From Sweltsa coloradensis (taxonomy: Eukaryota; Arthropoda; Insecta; Plecoptera; Chloroperlidae), in contig JAMZAV010000094.1 in the NCBI GenBank assembly GCA_024449915.1, positions 496,001 through 560,000 of the forward strand: a stretch of 64,000 nucleotides of DNA, written 5' to 3'. The notes below the pieces were generated by a model. The model worked only from the letters and a program-made list of their open reading frames with translations. It ran no database searches and had not been told where the DNA came from. Made by a program: the position numbers and the translations under genes. Shown here piece after piece: positions 43,873 through 56,981 of the stretch; position 1 is the stretch's first letter; every line of letters starts with the position of its first letter.

Positions 43873-46800
43873 CTCATTACTTTTTCAAGTTCCATTACAA
43901 AATTATTTGTTAAAATACAATAATTTTATCAAAGTCCATTTAATTGCTATGGTATTACCAATTTACAATTTAAAAAGCTAGTGGTCGCCGCTTATTATTT
44001 TGTTGTTTGTAACTACCATGTATTATGTTTTTGTCCCATATTTATGTGATATATACATGTCAGTGGGCTGGAATAAAATATAATAAAGATCGTCGCAATG
44101 CTATTTCTTATGGGAGATTTTCGCCGATGAGACCTTGCTCGAAAATTACTAAGTTTGGGATTTTTTCAGGTCGGGGTGGAGAAAAAAATCTGTAACTTTG
44201 TAAATTCATTGCCAGTTAGCCTGAAAGAAACAATTTGTTTGAGTTTAGCGGGTGACTTCATCTTTCCTTGCAAAATAATACTTCAGATCGATGTATGCCT
44301 AAAAGTACATGTAAAAAAAAATCTTATGTTATTTTAAAATAAAAAAAATTATTATTATTATTAGTTTCAAAGATCGGATTTCATAGGATTCGTAATCGTA
44401 AGCCATGTTTCCTTTAGAGTCCCACTTTATACATTTCCACGATTTACTTTGTTCCATTGTATTTAAGCAAATTTTATACCATTGATCTTTGGGTTTAGAA
44501 TGTTCTAAATTAAAAGCTTTGATATTCCTCTGTCACACACACTTTCGCGCCTTTCTGAGTGGTGTAATTTAAAATTAATTCAGCTGTAGCAGCTGGTCGT
44601 TTCAAAATTAATGAAGCTATTTGCATTATACGGTACCTAAAGACCTGATCTAGTCCAACGATGCACCTGCTCCTCTGTATACATGGTCGTGTGTACGCAT
44701 TCGTACTGAAAACCCCCTGGATTAAACTTTTCGGTCAGGATTGTCGGTGGCGGGTTTCGAAGCCGGGACCTCCATCAGGAGACTCGCGCTGTACGCTTGA
44801 GCTGCATATTCTGTCGGTCTGCAACGTTCTAGACTGAAAAGGGGTGATACCTATCAAAAATAAAAATTGATCAAGATACATACGTATTCCATCCCAGTAT
44901 ACATCGAGATTTTGAGCTAAAACTCTACAAAATGCAAATTTTCGTTTATCGTTAGGTAAGAAATGTATGCTAGGCTACATAATAATATCTATATTACAAT
45001 CATATTCTTATATCTACGTATTCAAGTAGGTGACCGGGGCACTCGCTCATTGACCCCTCTCCACCTTTCATCTTGTCAAATAAGTGTTGAAAAGTAATAT
45101 TTCAAAAGTTGAAGTTACTTGCCTGTGAAAGTTACCCTATCTTTTTAAAAAGTTTAATTTGATTGGAGTGCCCAGACGGAAAAATTCCTTATCAAAAATA
45201 ATTGTCAAGTTTCTTGTAAAAGTAAACTAAACGTCAGGAAGAATAAGAGTAAACGGACCGACTAGTTTTAAAAAATACGGAGGACCAGGCGCGTAGAAAC
45301 TCTTTTGAGTGGTGGAGGGGGACAACAAATCTTCTGCAGAGTTTTAGGAAAAGGGACCAAACATGGGGGATTTAGGGAGAGGAGTCCCCCAACTACAGCG
45401 CCGCAGACCCCATCCCCTGGCTTTTAATTTCAATCATCAGTGTCAGAATAAAATATAATCTTTGTGTCTTCCTATTCCTAAATACTAAACACTTCCGGCG
45501 ACAATGACCAGCTCTCTAACTTAACCCCTATCTTATCAACCAGCCTATAACTAGGCAATACGAGTGTTCCCCAAAATGTGTGCCTTCAAGAGTCACCCTT
45601 CATGAGCTACGCTCGGTATGCATGGGTATAGCCAAGGCCGTCTAGATATATCGCTTGGTATAGCCTCGCATGGGAAATGTTACCCAATGCGATGAAGACC
45701 ACTACGAAAACTTTGAAAAAATCAGATTTTTATTGTGTGTTTGGTGCTTTCTAGAAAAAAATAAGTAGGCTGAATGCAATATCAAATTAATGTATTTTAT
45801 GTACAGTAAAAACTATTAAACTATAAAAAATAATTGGAATAGTGACGAGATAGACCATGTTACAACCATTGAATATAATGTGAAACAGTGGGAGATTCAA
45901 AATTGAAAATTCGTTATTCGGTAGCTGTCACCGTGGGGATTTAGGGCGTGACTGAATTTCTAACATTCTGAAGTGTGGGGGGGGGGTCACGGGTCATTCC
46001 CCACCCCCTTCCTTGAAGACACGACGTTTAATTTGTGTGTATATTTATATGTACGATTAACAGATGGCGTTAATAATCAAATTTAACACGGACCTGACAG
46101 AATCACCCTGCTGGCCAGGCCTGAAAATCCGGCCCGGCCCGAAAGTCAGCCCGAAAGCTCGTTTCTATCGAAGACTTTAAAATTCATATGGATTTTTGAC
46201 TCGTTTTAAATTGTATAATATTGTATATCATGGAAGTGCTAGTAGCTATACCGTTGTATTATAGCCAATATATTGTGCGGCGTAAAGCCAAGTGCTAAGT
46301 GACATGTTTACGAATTATGAATGTCCATGAGAGCTTGTATATTGACATCAATGGGAAAGATGCGCTGCCCTGAAAGGCCGAAAGTCCGATGAGCCCGAAA
46401 GTCGGGCCTCAAAACGCCCACCTCTAATCTAGCTGAACGGAATGCAAACGTTCATCGCACTGGGTGAACGTATTCCTGCATCCATAAAATCATTATAAGT
46501 GAACACAGCTTTGTGTAATTGCTAATAATAACGTAAATATACGTCCTCCTTTGTATAATAACAGATTTTCAGCTTACACATGATGGGTGTTGGACTGTTG
46601 AGTGTTGTTTGTTGGCTTTTGGGAAGATTCTACGTACTTGAAATACGAATTTCTTTTGTATTTTGCCTATACTTTCTCGAGTCCAATTATGGAAAAGTGA
46701 TAATAGTTGTATTCCTTTCTTCTAAATTAAGTGATAAATTTGAAACATATTAAAATGAGTATGCGGTATGTCTGCCTTTCTTTTAACACTTCCGGCAACA

Positions 46801-49551
46801 ATAAACGGGCAATAATAATTTTTAACCATTTTTCGGGAGAAGTCTGTCCATGGTGCAATTCATTTAATTCCCCTCTTTAGGTGTCTAGCTATATGTTGCG
46901 GATAGGACAATTGACACTTAAACAATATTTAAAGCGTTTGGATGGACCCCTAGATGCCTCAATAGGGACGCTCAGGTTATCTTTACATCTTTACAGTATT
47001 TACAGGCGAGCAAATTTGGAGGAAAATTAAACGACGTTGGTACACAAACACAAAATACATCTGTTTAGATGGCGTTCATCTGATCAAACACATGTTCTAG
47101 AACAGACCAAACACGTTCGGAAGATAGCAGAGAAATGGAATGTATACGGGCGACAAATTTGAATTGTCATGTATGAAAATAAGGTTACATACGTGGTTTT
47201 GTTGTTGGTCTCATACTGAAGATAAACAGCTGATCTGTATGTATAATTAATATTAATTAAACCTCCACCGGTCATGAATAGTACGGAAATCGGGTTTGCC
47301 TTTTACTAATATTTTTCAATTTAATTTTTAATAGGTAAGGTGAGATCTTCAACAGTCAAGGTTAGAACATGATATGTTTTATTCACTCAAAATCCCTATC
47401 TTCAAGTACCATTACACATTTCCGGCATGTTCACAATTGTTTTGAAACCATTTCAGTCAGGAAAAATAAACAACCCTTTAAGGCTATAAAACATTTCCAT
47501 ATTACAAAGGTTCGTCATCAATAATTTCGGGATCTACCATCGTTAGGGAGTTTTAGAATTTAGACGACTGATAAGAGAAGGCGTTACTGCCAGCAATTTG
47601 GCGTTGAACCGTTACATTGTTGGAAATACTTTTAAGTATTGTCATTCATAATATGTTACATTTTATTATTATTTCCGTATCATGCATCGGCGTGCCAAAT
47701 CCGTGGGTGCAGAAGGCACAAAGCACCCAAAAGAAGATTTCTGTGCGGGCTCCGCACACACACATTGTACATTATTTAGTTGTTCTTGTTTGTGCAATAA
47801 TGTTGGCAAAGACAATCGATAGATTGTCTCTCTTTGTTGAACATATTCAATATTTTGGATTTATCTAGTTTCCGCCCACCCCCCCCAGTCTGGGTCCGCC
47901 AGGGTAGAATTGGCCCAGAGCATGCTCTACTAATCGTAAAGGCGATTCAAGAGAAAAAGTCACCTCGCAAACATCAGCTAGTAGAAAGGTAGTTTATTAT
48001 TACTCCCGAATCTAGAGGCGAGCTCTGGCAATCGTCGTCGAGGACCTCATGCACCCTTCCCTTGACGCCCCTCGAACGACGATGACAAGACAATGAAACA
48101 CGAACGTTGACGAAGACAATGACGACCCTAAGTAGAACCCCCTTTCTTCCCCTTACCGGTGCTGGTTCTGACCAACATGCCCCCCCCCCCCCCTAGGTTA
48201 AGTGGTGCATTATGACCTAACGGTTGACGCGTCCTTAATCCAAATAAACCAAAACAAAAAAAATTTATCTAGTTTCCCAATTATTAAGTTCAAAATATGG
48301 TTTAGCTAATTAAAAGGGCAACTTTTCCCTCCATAAACATATTTTCATGAAATTTTGTATGATTCTATTCATAATTAGCCAAGCGAAAACATTACTTTCC
48401 GTCCATCGGCAATGCGTTTTATGTGCATTTTATTATAGACTGAAAACAGTGACATGCAAATTAAGAAGTTTGTGAAGCCAGGACTGAACTCTACATCCCC
48501 TCCCCCCACCCCCCCCCACATCCCCCCCCCCCTCCCCCCCCCCCCCCCCCTCCACAACAAAGATAGCGGACTCAGAAGCATGTTTTATGAGTGGTACAGG
48601 TTGTCTCTTCATAATATTTACTCAATTTTTGTGCACAGTATCGATAGATTTCTCCACCTCACTCGGACAAACAGGCAAAACGCGTTTATCCCGTCTAGCC
48701 AGACAGTACCGGCTACCGGTACACGTTTTATGGGTCCCCAACCCGTTTACTGTACACGCAAAGCAAGCAAGCATACGGACAGATTTAGTTTATAACGTGT
48801 ATTCCGATCCTACCGAAATACTTGTTTCTGGCTACGTGAAAGAATTATATCATTCGATTTATTACGGAAAATATGTGTTTTAAAATTGTGAATAAGGCTC
48901 TTAGGGCATACGCTTATTGAATGTAATAATTTTCATCGCTCAATTTTAAAATAAATATTCCTAAACAATCACGTAAAAATAAACCAATCAATAATTACGT
49001 ACTTACAAATAATTACAAACAACACCTCATCACGCGTTCACATCTATTGGTGGTGGTGCCGGGATTGAAAATATTCTCTTTGTGAGTGAGGATTAAGCCC
49101 CGTCCCAATGACCCACCAAAAACAATAATATTATGTTTATGTCATCAAGCTTGAACGTAATATAAACTGTATGAAAAAAATTATAAACAAAATTATAGAT
49201 ACCGTATACCCTATGAAATGAAATAGGACAGAAAACCTTGGTTTTATGTGAGAAGCATACGCAAAAAGCTAGTTTCACGTACTGTTGGATGAGCTCGAGC
49301 TAACCAGGCTTTGACGCAGAATGCAGAGGTTTAGTCTGGATCACTTGGAAGCTATATCGTTTGTCATATCGGGTTGTGGTTATAATATATAGGTTATATG
49401 GATATATATGGATATGGATATGGATTGGTGGTTATATAGATATTTCAATCCTGGATAAGATTTGATTTGTGCTCTTCTTCAATCAGTTGATTAAGTAGCC
49501 TCCCTATTTTGGGTACATCAGTGCTTGTCATAGACAATAATTAGCAAAATG
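43873..49551. other. Intergenic stretch without recognisable genes
   Basis: Noted items: 44095-44290 is a diverged copy of 52155-52370 (CTTATGGGAGATTTT, GAGTTTAGCGGGTGA). A minus-strand tRNA-like piece with CCCGGCTTCGAAACCCGCC (complement) lies near 44752-44775. A hAT 3' end GCCCACCTCTA is at 46418-46428. Long C-runs occur at 48180-48193 and 48485-48551. No ORF shows family resemblance. Confidence 0.4.
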
Positions 49552-49930
49552 TTATTTGCAACACTATTGTTTTAAATGTAAAAGTTCGTGCAAATTAATT
49601 TTGCCACGCTTTGCAAGAATGCAGTAACAGGGCAAAGTGAATTTATGTATGAGGATTGCGAAAATGCAGGAGGGTACATAAGCAATTGGCATTTCTTTGA
49701 GATCTCATTGCTTTTGATTGTGTAAGGTTTGGCTGTATTTTTACAAGCTTTTTATTATGAGTGGGATCTCATTACTTGACAAGTTCCATTGCAAAATTAT
49801 TTGTTAAAATATAATAATTTTATAATAGTCGATTAAATTGCTATGGTATTATGCTATGGTATTACCAATTAACAATAGAATGTAAAATATTTAGAGGTCC
49901 AAAGACTGTCTTTTTGTACACAATGTATGT
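49552..49930. mobile_element. Half-copy of hairpin family P
   Basis: Matches the right half of 43539-43872 (TTTTAAATGTAAAAGTT, TGGCATTTCTTTGAGATCTC) and continues in TTGCTATGGTATTACCAATT, shared with 43950 and 16275. Confidence 0.65.
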
Positions 49931-50172
49931 ACATGATCATAAGGAACTAGTTACTTGTTGATTATATGCCTGTAAAAGGCTCATATTAAACCTTTATTTG
50001 GAAACCATCAAGTAAACTTTTCTTTCAAAAGGCACTATTACCGTTGCTATTACCTTAATAATATCCATGAAAAATATGAACGTTGTAGCCCCACCCGTTT
50101 GGTCAGAATCGTTGGGCAATTAAAACTGACGAATTAGACATAGTAACTAATATCCTTAAAGTTTTTTTACCA

Positions 50173-50940
50173 CTAGGAAACGCTAAAGTCCCGCCGCGTT
50201 GATGGATGAGCTTTTAAAAATGTTTAGTTTGCATGGTATATCTTTACTTTTGCAAGTTCTTTGTTTTGCTGCCTACGCAATACGCATTGTAGCTGATTGT
50301 TGTCAAATTTCTTTTGTTACCTGTCAATTGGTATTATTTTCCGTAAAAAACTTATATTAAAAGCTTTATTTCTATAGATTTTGGCTAACTATTTAAACTT
50401 TTTCTTTTAAAAGGTACTACATCACCATAACCTTAATGTCCATGTATAATATGAACGTTGTAGCCCCACCAGTTTGGTCAGAATTGGCCCAAATGGCACG
50501 AAAATATCGCACAAAAAATCAAAAAACTTATATTAAAAGCTTTATTTCTATGGATTCTGGCTAACTTTTTCAACTTTTTCTTTTAAAAGGTACTACATCA
50601 CCATAACCTTAATGTCCATGTATAATATGAACGTTGTAGCCCCACCCGTTTGGTCAGAATTAACCCAAATGTCACGAAAATATCGCACTAAAAATCGAAA
50701 AAAATCGAAAAAGTACGATATTCATAAGAAATATTTCTTCGATTGTACCCAAAAACAATACACCTCTAAGTTCAGAGATTTCGAAGGTCCTGTCAAATTT
50801 TCATCAAGATCGGATATGCCGTTTGCCTGGTAGAGAGTTAACAAACAGACAAAAAAACAAACAAAAAAAAAAAAAAAAAAACACCCGAGCTAAATTTTTT
50901 GGGGGTCAGTGAAATTGAAGTCTTCGCTTCGCTCATCCAA
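50173..50940 (-). mobile_element. Helentron-like element, subfamily A, copy a (768 bp)
   Basis: Minus orientation: 5' end TTGGATGAGCGAAGCGAAG at 50940; 3' end GCTCATCCATCAACGC, GGCGGGACTTTAGCG, TTTCCTAG at 50173, followed by T. Two tandem ~180-bp modules (about 50344-50523 and 50524-50700) lead to a poly-T tract. It has no coding capacity. Confidence 0.85.
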
Positions 50941-50970
50941 CAAAATCTTAAAAATAATACTACACTTAAA

Positions 50971-51657
50971 CTAGGAAAACGCTAAAGTCCCGCCGCGTTG
51001 ATGGATGAGCTTTTTAAAATTTTTAGTTTGCATGGGATATCTTTACTTTTGCAAGTTCTTTGTTTTGCTGCCTACGCATTGTAGCTGATTGTTGTCAAGT
51101 TTCTTTTGTTACCTGTCAATTGGTATTATTTACCGTAAAAACCTTATATTAAAAGCTTTATTTCTATAGATTCTGGCCAACTATTTAAACTTTTTCTTTT
51201 AAAAGGTACTACATCACCATAACCTTAATGTCCATGTATAATATGAACGTTGTAGCCCCACCAGTTTGGTCAGAATTGGCCCAAATGGCACGAAAATATC
51301 GCACAAAAAATCAAAAAACTTATATTAAAAGCTTTATTTCTATGGATTCTAGCTAACTTTTTCAACTTTTTCTTTCAAAAGGTACTACATCACCATAACC
51401 TTAATGTCCATGTATAATAAAATGAACGTTGTAGCCCCACCCGTTTGGTCAGAATTGGCCCAAATGTCACGAAAATATCGCACTAAAAATCGAAAAAAAT
51501 CGTAAAAGTACGATATTCATGAGAAATATTTCTTCGATTGTACCCAAAAACAATACACCTCTAAGTTCAGAGATTTCGAAGGTCCTGTTAAATTTTCATC
51601 AAGATCGGATATGCCGTTTGCCTGGTAGAGAGTTAACAAACAGACAAAAAAAACAAA

Positions 51658-51699
<42 letters not shown>

Positions 51700-51757
51700 A
51701 CCCGAGCTAAATTTTTTGGGGGTCAGTGAAATTGAAGTCTTCGCTTCGCTCATCCAA
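50971..51757 (-). mobile_element. Helentron-like element, subfamily A, copy b (787 bp)
   Basis: Same ends as copy a, two internal modules, and a longer poly-A/T tract (about 51660-51698). The 5' flank is A and the 3' flank T, the canonical A^T target. Confidence 0.85.
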
Positions 51758-52476
51758 TGACTGTTTAAAAAATTATATCTTGTAACTGTGATTTTACACG
51801 ATAAAAAAAATTGATCATGAAATTTGCGAAAATTGGCGTTTTGGGCAATTTCTTAAATCGGCTTTAACTTGCTTCTTTTTTGTTCCACATAGGTACTAGA
51901 GCATCATACCAATCTAAAAAAAACTTTATACATCGTGCCTTGAATCTGTGCACAAAATATACACTCAAACACGCAAAAATATGCATTCCAAACTCATACC
52001 CCTTCTTGGTAATCAGCATATTTTGACCGAACCACTTGCCCAGATTACAAAACAAAATATAGAGGATTTACAGAAAAGGCTGTCGAGTAGGCCTACGTCA
52101 ATAATGGCCAGTATTTTTTTTTGATCAAAATCCTCCAAGGTCACGGGGCATAAAGATCGACCCCATATTATTTCTTATGGGAGATTTTTGCCGATGGGGC
52201 CTAGCTCGAAAAATACCAAGTTCGACATTTTTCCGGGTCATAGTGGACCCAATAATTTTTCTGTTTATTTCTAAATTCATAACTATAGTAAGCCTGAATG
52301 AAATATATTTTTTGAGTTTAGCGGGTGAATACCCCTTTAAAGTTATTTTGAGCATGTTTCAAGTCACTTTTCACCAAGAAGGAATGTTCGTACTTTAACC
52401 AAATTTGGCATGTGTTATCAGGTACCTAAATGCCCCCGATTTTGATAGTTTTTAAGTTCACATCACGTTTCATGTC
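51758..52476. other. No gene; dispersed repeat
   Basis: 52155-52370 is homologous to 44095-44290. The rest is unrecognised. Confidence 0.35.
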
Positions 52477-52708
52477 TAAGGTGACCATATTTTGAAAGTC
52501 ACAAACCGGGACAACTAAAAGGTAAGCATTCTGCATTATATGTATACTCCATGAATTAGCATGGGAGCTCCAGCCGCCGTAGACGGAAAATTAATCAAGA
52601 TTTGCGTCAAAATGCCCAGAAAACAGCTTTCAGACATGAAAATATAAACGATATATGGGTGTAAATGTGTACAATTCTGTGGTTTATTAGGGTTTTATTA
52701 CTACTTTA

Positions 52709-54146
52709 CTAGGAAAACGCTAAAGTCCCGCCGCGTTGATGGATGAGCTTTTAAAAATGTTTAGTTTGCATGGTATATCTTTACTTTTGCAAGTTCTTTG
52801 TTTTGCTGCCTACGCAATACGCATTGTAGCTGATTGTTGTCAAATTTCTTTTGTTACCTGTCAATTGGTATTATTTTCCGTAAAAAACTTATATTAAAAG
52901 CTTTATTTCTATAGATTCTGGCTAACTATTTAAACTTTTTCTTTTAAAAGGTACTACATCACCATAACCTTAATGTCCATGTATAATACTAGGAAAACGC
53001 TAAAGTCCCGCCGCGTTGATGGATGAGCTTTTAAAAATGTTTAGTTTGCATGGGATATCTTTACTTTTGCAAGTTCTTTGTTTTGCTGCCTACGCAATAC
53101 GCATTGTAGCTGATTGTTGTCAAGTTTCTTTTGTTACCTGTCAATTGGTATTATTTTCCGTAAAAAACTTATATTAAAAGCTTTATTTCTATAGATTTTG
53201 GCTAACTATTTAAACTTTTTCTTTTAAAAGGTACTACATCACCATAACCTTAATGTCCATGTATAATATGAACGTTGTAGCCCCACCAGTTTGGTCAGAA
53301 TTGGCCCAAATGGCACGAAAATATCGCACAAAAAATCAAAAACCTTATATTAAAAGCTTTATTTCTATGGATTCTGGCTAACTTTTTCAACTTTTTCTTT
53401 CAAAAGGTACATCACCATAACCTTAATGTCCATGTATAATATGAACGTTGTAGCCCCACCCGTTTGGTCAGAATTAACCCAAATGTCACGAAAATATCGC
53501 ACTAAAAATCGAAAAAAATCGTAAAAGTACGATATTCATGAGAAATATTTCTTCGATTGTACCCAAAAACAATACACCTCTAAGCTCAGAGATTTCGAAG
53601 GTCCTGTCAAATTTTCATCAAGATCGGATATGCCGTTTGCCTGGTAGAGAGTTAACAAACAGACAAAAAAACAAACAGACAAAAAAAAACACCCGAGCTA
53701 AATTTTTTGGGGGTCAGTGAAATTGAAGTCTTCGCTTCGCTCATCCAATGAACGTTGTAGCCCCACCAGTTTGGTCAGAATTGGCCCAAATGGCACGAAA
53801 ATATCGCACAAAAAATCAAAAAACTTATATTAAAAGCTTTATTTCTATGGATTCTGGCTAACTTTTTCAACTTTTTCTTTTAAAAGGTACTACATCACCA
53901 TAACCTTAATGTCCATGTATAATATGAACGTTGTAGCCCCACCCGTTTGGTCAGAATTAACCCAAATGTCACGAAAATATCGCACTAAAAATCGAAAAAA
54001 ATCGAAAAAGTACGATATTCATAAGAAATATTTCTTCGATTGTACCCAAAAACAATACACCTCTAAGTTCAGAGATTTCGAAGGTCCTGTCAAATTTTCA
54101 TCAAGATCGGATATGCCGTTTGCCTGGTAGAGAGTTAACAAACAGA

Positions 54147-54185
<39 letters not shown>

Positions 54186-54243
54186 ACCCGAGCTAAATTT
54201 TTTGGGGGTCAGTGAAATTGAAGTCTTCGCTTCGCTCATCCAA
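52709..54243 (-). mobile_element. Helentron-like element (A) carrying a full copy of itself
   Basis: The outer element consists of 52709-52988 and 53749-54243. Joined, they read CCATGTATAATA|TGAACGTTGT, as in intact copies, and total 775 bp. The inner element is 52989-53748. Confidence 0.88.
52989..53748 (-). mobile_element. Helentron-like element, subfamily A, inner copy d (760 bp)
   Basis: Inserted without target duplication between A and T of the outer copy (element strand CGTTCA^TATTATAC). This fixes the element's ends as TTGGATGAGC and CCTAG. Two internal modules. Confidence 0.88.
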
Positions 54244-54829
54244 TTATTTATCAGAGAAGTGGATGGTTTCATGTAAAACATTATACTTCCATAAACGGTA
54301 TACAGTTGATAGTAGGGATGGGACGTGTACACGTGTACATCATTGAGTATATAGAGTTCTATACTTAATGTGTACATTATTTTTAAAAAAATACGCGTCG
54401 ACTTTCTGGAATTGACATTGTTCAGTCGCTGAGATTTCTATAATTGATTTTATTTTGAAATACGCGCTCTTTCAGCCGTTGCCGCCTTTTGATTGCAATC
54501 GCCGATACGGTCATGTAATCATGTATATCGGCATAAAACCTTTATAAAACCACTTAGCTCTATATCAAGGTGCGCGGAAGCGCACCGGTCCAAGCCACGC
54601 GCGGCCCCGCTTCCACTAAGCGCCTATTAAGTGCCTACATTGGCACTTTACACGGTGTTGCTGACTCGAAACCATGGGAGATATAAACCTGTAACTTGCT
54701 TCAATCGATGGGCTTTTACTATGAGATGACCCACTTCAAGTTTCATCCCAATCTGCTGATGGTCTAAAAGTTATTCAGACGTCAAGATCGTTCAAAAAAC
54801 TTTCTTCTTGGTGTGGGGTGGGTGGGTGG

Positions 54830-55250
54830 CTGGCTAAGGACGTATCAGTTTGTGGGCCCTCAATGAATAATGTTCGAGAAGCCAAAACTTGCGCCGATGT
54901 CAGTCATCTCAGTGGCCATGTGCTTTACAAACGGTAATTGGATTAGATGACCGGAAGCTGAGATAATGCAAAAATAACAAATAATTTAATTCGTGCTTTT
55001 GTAAGAAACAGATTGGCATAGTTACAGAATGACGTGTCGGTTTGTGGGCCCTCAATGGATAATGTTTGAGAAGCCAAAATTTGCACCGATGTCAGTCATC
55101 TCAGTGGCCATTTGCTTAACAAACGGTGATTGGATTAGATGACCGGAAGCTGACATAATGGAAATATAACAAATTATTTAATTCGTGTTTTGTTGAGAAA
55201 CGGATTGGCGATGGGCCCCCAATGGATAAAGTTTGAGGAGCCAAAATAAC
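54830..55250 (+). repeat. 192-bp tandem repeat, just over two copies
   Basis: CAGTTTGTGGGCCCTCAATG at about 54846 recurs near 55038 (one change) and partly at 55212. Each unit also carries GTCAGTCATCTCAGTGGCCA and GGATTAGATGACCGGAAGCT. Confidence 0.85.
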
Positions 55251-55451
55251 AAAGCTTAAATAATTTGATCTTTATTTTGAGGTGCATACGAGTGGGGGTC
55301 GAAACAATAAATATGTATCTTTGTGTTAATAATTTATAACTGCGATGCTCAAACCTTCTATCAATGAGAGAGAATTTATTTTGAATCATTATAATAAAGT
55401 AATTTCCTCTACTTCAATGCTAACATCCATACCGTGTACGTTCTAAAAAAT

Positions 55452-56128
55452 TATTGATATACCATACAGAAATGCAAAAACTTGCAAAAAAGGTGCCAAG
55501 CCGAAAACGATGAAGATACAAGTGGCTCAACTGCATAAAGTGGTGAGATCTAGAAGTGTGGCCAAGCCCATTATTTTGTTTAAAATAATAAAGATATTTA
55601 TTAATTATATAATCAAATTAATAATATAATATCCATATCCAAATTATATCTAACTATAGTTATGAAATAAATATATTAACAAAAATAAAAACATAAATAA
55701 ATTTATTGAAACATTTACATGTATAATATCAAAATTAACAGACGCCATTCAAAATTAAAAGCTTGGTCGATGGATTAAGATTGGTTATGTTTTGGTTAGT
55801 CAGTAACGACAACCAAGTTAAAAATTCATTGATCAAGCTTTTAATTTTGAATGGCGTCTGTTAATTTTGATATTTCCACCAGTAAATTTATTTGTGATTT
55901 ATGTTATTTTTGTTTATATATTTATTTCATAATTATAGTTAGATAATGATATGGATAAACTATTAATTTATTATATAATTAATAAATATATTTATTATTT
56001 GAAACAAAATAATGGGCTTAGCCACACTTCTAGATCTCACCACTTTATGCAGTTGAGCCACTTGTATCTTCCTCGTTTTCGGCTTGGCCGCTTTTTTGCA
56101 AGTTTCTGCATTTTTGTATGATATACTT
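55452..56128. repeat. ~680-bp palindrome (fold-back element)
   Basis: Arms about 55452-55772 and 55815-56128 are inverted copies, for example GCATAAAGTGGTGAGATCTA and TAGATCTCACCACTTTATGC, and CAGACGCCATTCAAAATTAA with its complement. The unpaired centre of ~45 bp contains GGTTATGTTTTGGTTAGTC. No ORF. Confidence 0.85.
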
Positions 56129-56241
56129 ACCTACTTCAGTGCATAAAACTCGCTTTTGTGACAATTTGAATTACGCGCCATCTCAACGCTTGTCGGCGGA
56201 TTGGCCGCCACCTATGGGCCTCTCCCACGAGAGGGAGCGGT

Positions 56242-56280
<39 letters not shown>
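56242..56280. repeat. (GA)n microsatellite
   Basis: About nineteen GA units. Confidence 0.95.
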
Positions 56281-56281
<1 letters not shown>

Positions 56282-56429
56282 ATCCACGAGTGATGTTCCT
56301 TTGTGTTCGCGGCAGGTGATGGTTAGTAGGTAGATTGCGAACGGAAAAATCCAGATTCCCGATAAAAGAATCGCGGTACATAGAACACGTGTACACAAAC
56401 AGCATCGACCACAGCCCAGTGTGTACCAA

Positions 56430-56476
56430 GGAGGTTCTACGTAGTAGAACTAGTAGTTCTACTATGTAGAACCTCC
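56430..56476. repeat. Short perfect-type hairpin
   Basis: GGAGGTTCTACGTAGTAGAAC and its near-exact complement face each other around a central TAG with one mismatch. The loop is too small for a microRNA precursor. Confidence 0.6.
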
Positions 56477-56522
56477 GTGGTGTGTACACGTGTAGTAAGA
56501 TAAACGCGTTTGCCCATCCCTA

Positions 56523-56946
56523 AAGTTTATTGCCTTGAGATACAAAGTGACCATCGACGGACGCGTCGGGTATGGGTATGAAGCAGCTGCTAAGGGTTGT
56601 CGCGTGAAGTCGTAAAATAGACCATCCAAGAAGCTGAGGGTTTTATACCTGCTGTATTCTCTTCCTGTTCTATTTATCATTCATATATTTTTTTTTAATT
56701 GCAAATATCTAATAACGTTGTTAAAATATTAAGCGTGCGTCTTGAATGTCATTTTTTTGGACGAAATTCTACGATAAAAACTGACTGAGTTACGGATAAT
56801 GCTTCTTTTGTTAATATTTTTATATTTCAGTCAGTTTTGATCGTAGACACTAGGGAAAAAAACGACATTTCATAACTCAAGCTACACATTTGAACCACGT
56901 TATTAAATACATGAAATTATAAAAAAAAATAAAAAAAAAAAAAAAA

Positions 56947-56981
<35 letters not shown>

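Larger units (their letters stand above)
54313..56522. mobile_element. Possible hAT-like element with TAGGGATGGG ends
   Basis: TAGGGATGGGACGTG on the left and GTTTGCCCATCCCTA on the right, each with GTGTACACGTGTA close by. No matching 8-bp flanks, so the two ends may belong to different copies. It contains the 192-bp tandem repeat and the large palindrome. Confidence 0.4.

Noticed and set aside
51517..51753. ORF with a long Phe run
   Set aside because: It is a translation of the poly-A/T tract in a non-coding Helentron-like copy.
50173..54243. CRISPR array because of repeated modules
   Set aside because: The genome is eukaryotic, modules are about 180 bp without short unique spacers, and they lie within transposon copies.
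56430..56476. microRNA precursor
   Set aside because: The stem closes with a loop of only a few bases, and the surroundings look like a transposon end.
54313..56522. Confident hAT element with TAGGGATGGG ends
   Set aside because: Flanking 8-mers GTTGATAG and AAGTTTAT do not match, so it is listed only as possible.
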